Shown here piece by piece: positions 1-5,542 of a DNA stretch of 10,567 nucleotides (positions are counted from its first letter, which is position 1; each line of letters opens with the position of its first letter). Source of the stretch: MWFE01 sp964481075 (lineage in GTDB: Bacteria > Bacteroidota > Bacteroidia > Bacteroidales > Tenuifilaceae); assembly GCA_964481075.1 (NCBI GenBank), contig CAYZSD010000123.1, positions 1 through 10,567 on the forward strand, written 5' to 3'. A model generated the notes under the pieces. It worked only from the letters and a program-made list of their open reading frames with translations. It searched no databases and had not been told where the DNA came from. A program made the translations under genes and the position numbers.

Positions 1-394
1 CAATTTCGAGCGGAACGCTTACGCCTTTCCGAGACGATAAATCGAAGGTAAACGTTGGCGGCATTGCCATCCCAATCATCGATGGGTTGGGGTGACAGGC
101 CAGCGAGGCATTGCCAGTGTTGATCATGCACAGGAAACCCTTATCGAACTCAGTTCCCTCAATGGTTTTTTGGAATCGGATTCGAACAGTATCCAGCAAG
201 ATTCCCATTTGAACTTCATTCTCAAGGAGCTTAGCCATGCTTTTGGCGTGGCGTTTATTCACGTCAATTTGTATATCAACGTAGTTTTTCTCGATATAGG
301 TTAACGAAAGGTTTATCCCAATAAATCCAATAATAAATACCGTTAAGCCTACGCCGAAAAAGGTAAGGAGGTATGGTTGCCGCTTCATTTTCAT
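1..394 (-). CDS. Membrane sensor-like protein with cache-type domain, N-terminal part only
   Basis: This leftward reading frame is open from an ATG at 394-392 to the window edge (131 codons, no stop), so the C-terminal part lies outside. Residues 1-8 are basic, and one hydrophobic segment at about 9-33 forms a membrane anchor. The next hundred residues look extracytoplasmic: a helix (about 34-65) is followed by a strand-rich part with ACHPNPSMIGM at about 99-109. This resembles the 'AHPNPxxIG' motif of cache ligand-binding domains in sensor kinases, chemoreceptors and cyclases. The output domain is not visible, so histidine kinase, cyclase and other outputs all remain possible. A second ATG two codons later (388-386) is an alternative start. 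No strong ribosome binding site precedes either one. The gene lies 107 bases downstream of the Hsp20 pair, beyond a terminator, so it is probably transcribed separately. Confidence 0.72.
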   Translation of the reverse strand, partial: MKMKRQPYLLTFFGVGLTVFIIGFIGINLSLTYIEKNYVDIQIDVNKRHAKSMAKLLENEVQMGILLDTVRIRFQKTIEGTEFDKGFLCMINTGNASLACHPNPSMIGMAMPPTFTFDLSSRKGVSVPLEI

Positions 395-446
395 ACAATT
401 TATCTTTTCAAAAATAATAAATTCTTCACAGGATTGAAGGAAATTA

Positions 447-481
447 GAAAAAAAAGGGGAGAACCCCATGGAACTCCCCTT
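447..481 (-). terminator. Intrinsic terminator of the Hsp20 genes
   Basis: Read on the minus strand, a perfect 8-base-pair stem (AAGGGGAG at 481-474 with CTCCCCTT at 461-454) encloses a 12-base loop and runs directly into a T tract at about 455-448. It lies about 20 bases after the stop codon of the first Hsp20 gene. It should separate the heat-shock genes from the sensor-like gene further left. Confidence 0.88.
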
Positions 482-501
482 AATGCAAAATTATCTTTGA
501 A

Positions 502-948
502 TTACTTCACCTCTATCATTCGGGCAGGTTTTGGCTTAGCCTCCTCCTTCTTGGGAATTGAAACCCTAAGGATGCCATTGTTATACTTGGCTGAAATTTT
601 GTCCGCCTCAACAGTGCTTGGCAGCGTGAATGAACGGCTGAACGACTGGTAGCTGAACTCCCTACGGGTGAACTGCTGTCCCTCCTTGGTCTCATTCTCC
701 ACCTTCTTCTCGGAAGAGATGGTTAGTAAACTCTTGTCGAGTTCCACTTTAAAGTCGCCCTTCTCTAAGCCAGGTGCGGCTAGCTCCACCTCAAAACCGT
801 TGTCATCCTCTTTGATATTTACCGATGGCAGCGTGGTGTTGGTGGATGAAAAGTTCCGACTGTTAAAGTCCATCCAATCGCGGCCAAAGAAATCATTAAA
901 TAGGCTTGGCCACATTGGGAAATCATCAGTTCTACGTACTAGTGACAT
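502..948 (-). CDS. Hsp20 family small heat-shock protein (copy 1)
   Basis: This 148-residue protein is an ATP-independent holdase chaperone of the alpha-crystallin/Hsp20 family, expected to form cytoplasmic oligomers that hold unfolding proteins. The alpha-crystallin domain spans about residues 40-138. It starts at the LPSVNIKED stretch and includes VELAAPGLEKGDFKVEL, the FTRREFSYQSFSRSFTLP strand region and the family signature NGILRVSIPK. The C-terminal tail ends in ARMIEVK, where I-E-V is the I-x-I/V motif used for oligomer contacts. The N-terminal arm is short and aromatic (W13, F17, F20, F21, W25). The start at 948 is fixed by a strong AGGAGG site at 959-954, five bases upstream. It lies 70 bases downstream of copy 2 with no terminator visible between them, so the two may be co-transcribed. 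Confidence 0.95.
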   Translation of the reverse strand: MSLVRRTDDFPMWPSLFNDFFGRDWMDFNSRNFSSTNTTLPSVNIKEDDNGFEVELAAPGLEKGDFKVELDKSLLTISSEKKVENETKEGQQFTRREFSYQSFSRSFTLPSTVEADKISAKYNNGILRVSIPKKEEAKPKPARMIEVK

Positions 949-1018
949 AATGACCTCCTTTTTTAATGATTAGACATTATCAACAAAGCAACACGTAAAA
1001 AACCTTACAAAGAGCGCA

Positions 1019-1456
1019 CTATAAAACCTCTATCTGACGGGCAGGTTTTGGTTTTGCCTCTTCCTTCTTGGGGATTGATACCCTTAGGATACCATTCTCA
1101 TACTTGGCAGCAATCTTATTGCCATCAACAATGTTGGGCAATGTGAATGAACGGCTAAACGATTGGTAGCTGAACTCCCTGCGGGTGAAGCGCTGACCCT
1201 CTTTGGTTTCGCTCTCAACCTGCTTGTCCGATGAGATGGTTAGAACATTCTTGTCGAGATCAATCTTAAAATCGCCCTTTTCAAAACCTGGGGCTGCAAG
1301 TTCCACCTCAAAACCGTTCACATCCTCCTTAATATTTACCGAAGGTAATGTGGTATTGGTGTTTGAGTAGTTACGGTTCGACCAGTCCGACATCTCATCA
1401 TCGAGGAAACGGTCAATTAATCTTGGATACACATTCGAAAATCTTAGCAGTGTCAT
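1019..1456 (-). CDS. Hsp20 family small heat-shock protein (copy 2)
   Basis: This is a second ATP-independent holdase chaperone, 145 residues from the start chosen here. From TNTTLPSVNIKED to the end it is nearly the same as copy 1, including AAPGFEKGDFK, the signature NGILRVSIPK, the KEEAKPKPAR tail and a terminal I-E-V motif. The first 30 or so residues (MTLLRFSNVYPRLIDRFLDD) are unlike copy 1. An ATG at 1471-1469 would add five residues, but it overlaps a GGAGG sequence (1469-1465) that sits 8 bases before the ATG at 1456-1454. The GGAGG is therefore best read as the ribosome binding site and 1456 as the start. It is the first gene of a probable two-gene heat-shock unit with a long upstream region. 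Confidence 0.94.
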   Translation of the reverse strand: MTLLRFSNVYPRLIDRFLDDEMSDWSNRNYSNTNTTLPSVNIKEDVNGFEVELAAPGFEKGDFKIDLDKNVLTISSDKQVESETKEGQRFTRREFSYQSFSRSFTLPNIVDGNKIAAKYENGILRVSIPKKEEAKPKPARQIEVL

Positions 1457-1589
1457 GGTTAAATCCTCCATATTTTAGTTTGACTTTAGTTTTTCTATTA
1501 TGAGGATTTTCAAAACAGATACCAAAAAAAATCATGATTTATTAAAACAAACTAAAACATTGATAATCAATTCTTATTTTTATGATGAT

Positions 1590-1618
1590 AAATTACAAGC
1601 ATCAATGAAGTGTGTCAA
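1590..1618 (-). promoter_or_regulatory. Possible promoter for the Hsp20 genes
   Basis: On the minus strand TTGACA (1618-1613) and TAATTT (1595-1590) are separated by 17 bases. This resembles a -35/-10 pair, with a weak -10 half. It would give a leader of about 125 bases before the Hsp20 start at 1456. The Bacteroidota element TAnnTTTG is not clearly present on this strand, so the call is tentative. Confidence 0.28.
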
Positions 1619-1633
1619 TATGGCGCTTTTTTT

Positions 1634-1658
1634 TGCGACAAAGCGACAATGTGTCGCA
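1634..1658. promoter_or_regulatory. Inverted repeat TGCGACA...TGTCGCA, candidate operator
   Basis: TGCGACA (1634-1640) and TGTCGCA (1652-1658) form a perfect inverted repeat. A further GCGACA (1643-1648) lies between them and pairs with TGTCGC (1652-1657) across only three bases. The cluster sits just upstream of the possible Hsp20 promoter at 1590-1618. It matches neither CIRCE nor HAIR, the known heat-shock operators. A regulator-binding site is an inference. Confidence 0.4.
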
Positions 1659-1820
1659 TTTTGTGTGATTAAGCTGATTTTTTCAAATACTGCGGTTAAT
1701 AAAAATACCATCTCGCAAAGAGTCTAAAGAGCTCTAATCGAGGAGTCAAATGATGTTCTGGCAGTTTTCTTTGGTTAGCTTTCATTCTCAAAATTTCTTA
1801 CATTAGGGTGATAATCCAAT

Positions 1821-1832
1821 TCAATATATTGA
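1821..1832. promoter_or_regulatory. Palindrome TCAATATATTGA, candidate operator
   Basis: This is a perfect 12-base palindrome. A near copy of its core (CAATATATCG, 1895-1904) lies 73 bases further on, roughly 12 bases before the -7 element of the regulator operon. Two related sites around a promoter could serve autoregulation, but simple AT-rich palindromes also arise by chance. Confidence 0.25.
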
Positions 1833-1915
1833 TAATAATGGACTATATTAATTCTATGATTTGATGACTAAACGATTACCATAGTTCAATCATACAATAT
1901 ATCGTTACTTTTTAA

Positions 1916-1923
1916 TACTTTTG
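1916..1923 (+). promoter_or_regulatory. Candidate TAnnTTTG (-7) promoter element for the regulator operon
   Basis: TACTTTTG matches the Bacteroidota sigma-factor consensus TAnnTTTG exactly and lies 46 bases before the start codon at 1970. No good TTTG-type -33 element is seen about 20 bases upstream, so the promoter may be weak or need an activator. The predicted transcript starts near 1927-1930. Confidence 0.45.
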
Positions 1924-1937
1924 TTATTGTTAGTGCA

Positions 1938-1973
1938 ATGAGTTTTCCGACAGTTTTTTTATACTTTCTATGA
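1938..1973 (+). other. Possible 11-codon leader reading frame overlapping the regulator start
   Basis: An ATG at 1938 opens a short frame encoding MSFPTVFLYFL. Its TGA stop (1971-1973) overlaps the ATG of the AraC-type regulator (1970-1972) as ATGA. It falls just inside the transcript predicted from the TACTTTTG element. The 4-base overlap is the classic geometry of translational coupling. However, no ribosome binding site is evident before the leader and its codons are ordinary, so it could be chance. Confidence 0.25.
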
Positions 1974-3778
1974 TATCAAGGTATAGCATCGCCGTTTTAC
2001 CCTTTGTGAATATTAGCCCCGATAGGGACAATGAGTACTTTAGCGATGGCGTTACCGAGGAGATTATTAATGCCCTTTGCCGTTACGAGGAGCTACACGT
2101 AACTTCCCGCACTTCATCCTTCGCCTTTAAGAACCAGAATACTGATATCCGGGAGATCGGTAAAAAGTTGAATGTATTTTATCTTTTAGAAGGCAGCATT
2201 CGCCGTGCCGGCGAAATGGTTCGAATTACAGCCCAGCTTATCAAGTCTGAGGATGGATTTCACATGTGGTCAGAAACTTGGGATAGGGAGTTGAAGAATA
2301 TCTTCATCCTACAAGATGAAATTGCCCGAATCATTGCCGAGAGGATAAATAGAAAAATAAAATCACCAGTTGTACACTCTGAAGCCATTATAGAAAATAC
2401 CGATGCTCTTGACCACTACCTAAAGGGTCAGTACCTACTCAACAAGTTTATAATAAGCAACCAGCAAGACATTATTTGGCACTTTGAGCAAGCTATAGCC
2501 ATCGACCCAAATTTTGAGAAGGCATACATCGGTCTGTGCAATGCATATACCTGGCTTAGCTCCGTTGGGGCATACGATCCTATTGACGGCAATTATAAGA
2601 TAGAGGAAAACCTTCGTAAGCTTATGCGGCTAAACCCCAACACGCCGGAAATATACATGCTCATCGCAGGTAAGAATTTCTGGTTGGAATGGAACTTCAT
2701 TTTGGCTCTAGAGAATATTAACCAGGCAATTGAACTAAAACCTAACAATGCAGAGGCCTACGTACAGAAGGGATTGATTTTTATGGCAATTGGGCGTATT
2801 GATGAGGCTTTCGATTCGCTTTACCATTCCCAGCGACTCAACCCATACGATGAGGTTACTGAGTATTGTATAGGGTTTCTTCACTCGCTTCTGAACGAGA
2901 ATGAGAAGGCTATGGAGCTGGTGAAAAGAAGTTTCAACACTCTTTCACTCTGGGATGCACACTTCTTCCTTAGCGTTGAGACCCTTTGTAAGTTGAATCG
3001 GTTTGATGAATCGTGGGAAATTATTTCTGAAAAAGAGAAGCTGGAGAATTTTTCATACCTAATGCCCTATATCAAAGGGTTATACTATTCTATCAGGGGA
3101 GATAAAAATAATACGCTTAACGAGATTGAGTTACTGGAAAGCGAACTGAAGGATAACACCCAGATGGGAATGCCGTTCTACTACTACCTTTGTAAGATTT
3201 ATATTAACCTAAACGACAGGGAGAAGGCCCTAGAATACTTCGAACAGGGGATGCAATTCAGGGCTTCGCCTTTGCTCTTTGCAAAAATTGACTGTGCATT
3301 TGATACACTTCGTGATGAAACCCAACTCCAAAAGGCTCTATTGAGCCTGAATTTTGACAATCAGGATTCTTCTTCCAAGAAACCCAAGTACAAACGCACA
3401 GTTTTTACCCAGCAACAAGGCAAAGAGATAGAGAGCAGGCTTACCCTGATGATGGAGAAGGAAAAGCCCTTCCTAAACTCACGTCTCAGTTCTCCCGATT
3501 TAGCTGAGCTTGTTGACATTACCACCAATCAACTCTCGCAGTTCCTCAACGAGCATCTGAACAAGAACTTTTACGATTACGTAAATTCTTTTCGACTAAA
3601 AGAATTCTTGCATCTCAGCAAGAATCCTAAGTACTCGCACCTATCCATACTTGGTTTGGCGTACGAGTGTGGTTTTAACTCCAAAACTACATTCAACGCA
3701 TTCTTTAAAAGGGAGATGGGGGTAACGCCTAGTGAGTATTTTAAGAAAAGTGAACTTCAAATGAGAGATATTCTGTGA
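1970..3778 (+). CDS. TolB-like / TPR / AraC-type transcriptional regulator
   Basis: This 602-residue protein has no signal peptide or membrane segment and should be cytoplasmic. Residues 5-130 form a TolB N-terminal-like domain with AVLPFVNISPDRDNEYFSDG, EEIINAL, a SRTSSFAF segment, LEGSIRR and WDRELKNIFILQDEIA. Such domains often accompany cyclases and regulators. Residues about 145-455 are TPR-type helices, with clear repeats at about 165-195 (HFEQAIAIDPNFEKAYIGL) and 243-275 (ALENINQAIELKPNNAEAY). The C-terminus (about 488-595) is an AraC-family DNA-binding domain with helix-turn-helix segments at about 507-530 and 557-580, ending GVTPSEYF. The TPR part probably senses a partner or signal that controls DNA binding; the target is unknown. 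The start is the first possible one after an in-frame TAG at 1931, although no strong ribosome binding site is present. It probably forms an operon with the Crp/Fnr gene 18 bases downstream. Confidence 0.88.
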   Translation: MISRYSIAVLPFVNISPDRDNEYFSDGVTEEIINALCRYEELHVTSRTSSFAFKNQNTDIREIGKKLNVFYLLEGSIRRAGEMVRITAQLIKSEDGFHMWSETWDRELKNIFILQDEIARIIAERINRKIKSPVVHSEAIIENTDALDHYLKGQYLLNKFIISNQQDIIWHFEQAIAIDPNFEKAYIGLCNAYTWLSSVGAYDPIDGNYKIEENLRKLMRLNPNTPEIYMLIAGKNFWLEWNFILALENINQAIELKPNNAEAYVQKGLIFMAIGRIDEAFDSLYHSQRLNPYDEVTEYCIGFLHSLLNENEKAMELVKRSFNTLSLWDAHFFLSVETLCKLNRFDESWEIISEKEKLENFSYLMPYIKGLYYSIRGDKNNTLNEIELLESELKDNTQMGMPFYYYLCKIYINLNDREKALEYFEQGMQFRASPLLFAKIDCAFDTLRDETQLQKALLSLNFDNQDSSSKKPKYKRTVFTQQQGKEIESRLTLMMEKEKPFLNSRLSSPDLAELVDITTNQLSQFLNEHLNKNFYDYVNSFRLKEFLHLSKNPKYSHLSILGLAYECGFNSKTTFNAFFKREMGVTPSEYFKKSELQMRDIL

Positions 3779-3796
3779 AATTGTTGAAAGATAGAT

Positions 3797-4369
3797 ATGA
3801 CTGAAAACCTAAAAGACTTTGTTGACCACTACGTAAAGCTTAGCGATGCCGAGATGGAGGCATTTATTAACGCATCAACCATAAAGAAAATAAGAAAGAA
3901 GGAGTTGCTAGTGAAGGAGGGTGAAGCTTGCACGTTTATTGGGTTTTTCATCGAGGGCTATTTTCGTTTTTATTATTCCGATTCGAATGGCAATGAGGTA
4001 ACTACTGATTTTCACTTTGCGCCAGGCTTCATAACCTCTTTCACCAGTTTTCTCACTCAAAGCCCATCGCGAACCAATGTGCAGGCAATGGAGGATATGG
4101 ATATTATTCAGATTAGTAAAGCAAAACTTTATGATCTTTACAATAAGCATCATATTATTGAACGGTTAGGCCGAATAATGGCTGAGCACGTTTTTATTAC
4201 ATCCGAGACCCACCTGCTGATGATTCTCAGTCAAACAGCTGAAACGCGCTATAGAATCCTCCTCGACAAGTATCCCAATTTTGTGAATAGCATACCCCTA
4301 CAGTACATTGCCTCGTATCTTGGTATCACACAAGAAACTCTCAGTAGGATGCGAAAAGCTATCCATTAG
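3797..4369 (+). CDS. Crp/Fnr family transcriptional regulator
   Basis: This 190-residue cytoplasmic regulator is of the compact Crp/Fnr type common in Bacteroidota. Residues about 10-115 form the cyclic-nucleotide-binding-like beta-roll, with LLVKEGEACTFIGFFIEGYFRFYY at about 37-60 and TDFHFAPGFITSF at about 70-82. Residues about 110-140 are the long dimer helix. The C-terminal helix-turn-helix is about 166-187 (IPLQYIASYLGITQETLSRM). Its recognition helix has E180, S183 and R184, the E-x-x-S-R pattern by which FNR reads TTGAT half-sites. The only cysteine near the N-terminus is C45, so an FNR-type oxygen-sensing iron-sulfur cluster is not expected, and the phosphate-binding residues of true CRP are not evident. 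The effector is therefore unknown. It follows the AraC-type regulator by 18 bases and precedes an FNR-like palindrome at 4376-4389. Confidence 0.93.
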   Translation: MTENLKDFVDHYVKLSDAEMEAFINASTIKKIRKKELLVKEGEACTFIGFFIEGYFRFYYSDSNGNEVTTDFHFAPGFITSFTSFLTQSPSRTNVQAMEDMDIIQISKAKLYDLYNKHHIIERLGRIMAEHVFITSETHLLMILSQTAETRYRILLDKYPNFVNSIPLQYIASYLGITQETLSRMRKAIH

Positions 4370-4372
4370 CTT

Positions 4373-4392
4373 TTTTTGATATTTATCAAAAA
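4373..4392. promoter_or_regulatory. FNR-type palindrome TTGAT-N4-ATCAA
   Basis: TTGAT (4376-4380), four bases and ATCAA (4385-4389) match the FNR consensus perfectly. The symmetry extends to 9-base arms TTTTTGATA and TATCAAAAA around a TT centre. The site begins four bases after the Crp/Fnr stop codon. It is centred about 33 bases before the centre of the TACTTTTG element, so near -40 of the predicted nitroreductase transcript, close to the class II activator position. It lacks GC pairs and a following T tract, so it is a poor terminator. Confidence 0.6.
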
Positions 4393-4411
4393 CATCCTCC
4401 TTTCACGGTCA

Positions 4412-4419
4412 TACTTTTG
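4412..4419 (+). promoter_or_regulatory. Candidate TAnnTTTG (-7) promoter element for the nitroreductase gene
   Basis: TACTTTTG is identical to the element before the regulator operon and lies 24 bases before the start codon at 4444. There is no TTTG -33 element at the usual spacing; that position is occupied by the edge of the FNR-type palindrome. This would fit activator-dependent transcription. Confidence 0.5.
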
Positions 4420-4443
4420 TCCAGATAATTAATCGGTACATGT

Positions 4444-5523
4444 ATGAAAACAAAACTATTCACACTATTAATTGTAACCATTATGTTAATAAATTGCACT
4501 ACAACCCGTAAGAGTTTAACCTCAAAAAAGGATATAAACTCTGATATTGAACGGATTATTTACTACGCATCGCTTGCTGGCAGTACGCACAACACCCAAC
4601 CCTGGCTTGTTGATATCCTAAGCGACACCCTACTGCTGGTAAGAGCCGACTTCACTCGAAAGCTACATGTAGTTGACCCCTCAGCACGAGGAATATACAT
4701 TTCTCTTGGGGCTTTTATTGAGAACCAATGTATTGCATCGGAGTACTATGGCTACTTACCAAGCGTTTACCTAACCGCAAATTCCAGTAAGGACAACCTT
4801 GTTGCTGAGGTATGCCTGAAGGCTCAGAAGCGAATTCCGCACAACATCTCTAAACTTGAAAGCCGCACTACCCTTCGGATTCCTTTTAAAACCGATGGAA
4901 TAATCGAAGAGCACATCAATATCATTACCGGTGGGAACACAGAAAACCTCCATTACTTCCCAGCAAACAGCCTAGTTGGACAGTTCATATCAAAAACAAC
5001 CATTGAAGCCTATACCCAACAGGCAAACCGAGAGGATGCCAAGGAGGAGCTGGCCAATTGGATACGTTTCTCGAATAAAGATGTGAAAACAAAGCGTGAC
5101 GGGCTAACTACATCTGGAATGGGCATTAAAGGCGTTGGAGGGTTTATGGTTAGCCGTTTCTTTAACCCCAACGATTCGAAAAAGAAAACATTTGTTGATA
5201 CAGGGGTAAATAAAACTGTATCGCAAGCCCAGGGCTGCGGCGGATGGCTGGTAATTACTCAACCCGGCAATACACCTGAAGATTGGATGAATAGTGGTAG
5301 GCTATACCAACGTTCGCATTTGGAGTGCAAAGATCTAATGATAGGATTCCACCCCATGAATCAAATGATTGAGGAACCAAATTTTGAGGGCATTGTGAAT
5401 GAAACCCTTGGATTAAACCAACCCATTCACCTTGTGGCACGGATTGGCTATGTGGACACCCACCCACAGGCTGTTAGCGTTCGACGAGAGATATACAGTT
5501 TTATACGGGATTTGAGAAAATAA
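4444..5523 (+). CDS. Lipoprotein of the Acg-like nitroreductase / FMN-binding oxidoreductase group
   Basis: This 359-residue protein starts with a lipoprotein signal: a basic K2/K4 start, hydrophobic residues about 5-16 and a lipobox L-I-N-C with the modified cysteine at C18. It should be exported and anchored by lipid. The mature part resembles Acg-like nitroreductases, flavin-dependent oxidoreductases of uncertain substrate. The FMN-site motif SLAGSTHNTQPW is at 43-54, VDPSARGIYISLGAFIEN at about 77-94, QAQGCGGWLVIT at about 261-272, a GFHPMNQMIEEP segment at about 301-312, and the C-terminal RIGYVDTHP...SVRRE pattern at about 333-349. Mycobacterial Acg is known to be hypoxia-induced, which fits the FNR-type site upstream here only by analogy. 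The gene converges on the FtsX permease with 14 bases between stop codons. Substrate and FMN binding are inferred, not shown. Confidence 0.82.
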   Translation: MKTKLFTLLIVTIMLINCTTTRKSLTSKKDINSDIERIIYYASLAGSTHNTQPWLVDILSDTLLLVRADFTRKLHVVDPSARGIYISLGAFIENQCIASEYYGYLPSVYLTANSSKDNLVAEVCLKAQKRIPHNISKLESRTTLRIPFKTDGIIEEHINIITGGNTENLHYFPANSLVGQFISKTTIEAYTQQANREDAKEELANWIRFSNKDVKTKRDGLTTSGMGIKGVGGFMVSRFFNPNDSKKKTFVDTGVNKTVSQAQGCGGWLVITQPGNTPEDWMNSGRLYQRSHLECKDLMIGFHPMNQMIEEPNFEGIVNETLGLNQPIHLVARIGYVDTHPQAVSVRREIYSFIRDLRK

Positions 5524-5526
5524 AGA

Positions 5527-5542
5527 AGTAAGTTCTCTTACT
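5527..5542. terminator. Weak hairpin between convergent genes
   Basis: AGTAAG (5527-5532) and CTTACT (5537-5542) form a 6-base-pair stem with a TTCT loop across the junction of the two convergent genes. The stem is short and has no T tract on either strand, so a terminator function is doubtful. Confidence 0.25.

Larger units (their letters stand above)
1457..1969. other. Long intergenic region between Hsp20 genes and regulator operon
   Basis: These 513 AT-rich bases separate divergent transcription units and hold no convincing gene. A 75-codon frame at 1500-1727 lacks a ribosome binding site and looks non-coding. Structures seen are the ATTGAT-A-ATCAAT palindrome at 1559-1571, the GCGACA/TGTCGC cluster at 1634-1658, a perfect 12-base palindrome TCAATATATTGA at 1821-1832 with a related CAATATATCG at 1895-1904, and a TACTTTTG promoter element at 1916-1923. 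Confidence 0.7.

Noticed and set aside
668..973. A 101-codon rightward frame over the first Hsp20 gene
   Set aside because: It is antisense to a well-supported Hsp20 gene and has a low-complexity serine-rich product, typical of a shadow frame.
1457..1471. Upstream ATG of the second Hsp20 gene as the true start
   Set aside because: This ATG overlaps the GGAGG that is correctly spaced for the ATG at 1456; copy 1 begins in the same way after an AGGAGG.
1559..1571. ATTGAT-A-ATCAAT as a second FNR-type site
   Set aside because: The half-sites are separated by one base instead of four, so an FNR-type dimer would not fit.
1500..1727. A 75-codon rightward frame in the long intergenic region
   Set aside because: It has no ribosome binding site, an unusual composition rich in K, N, F and C, no recognisable domain, and it overlaps the probable Hsp20 promoter and the GCGACA repeat cluster.
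3797..4369. Calling the Crp/Fnr regulator a true oxygen-sensing FNR
   Set aside because: It lacks the N-terminal cysteine set needed for the iron-sulfur cluster; only C45 is present.
4373..4392. The palindrome after the Crp/Fnr gene read as an intrinsic terminator
   Set aside because: The stem is almost all A-T pairs with a two-base loop, and it is followed by an A-rich then C-rich stretch rather than a T tract. An operator is the better reading, though termination is not excluded.
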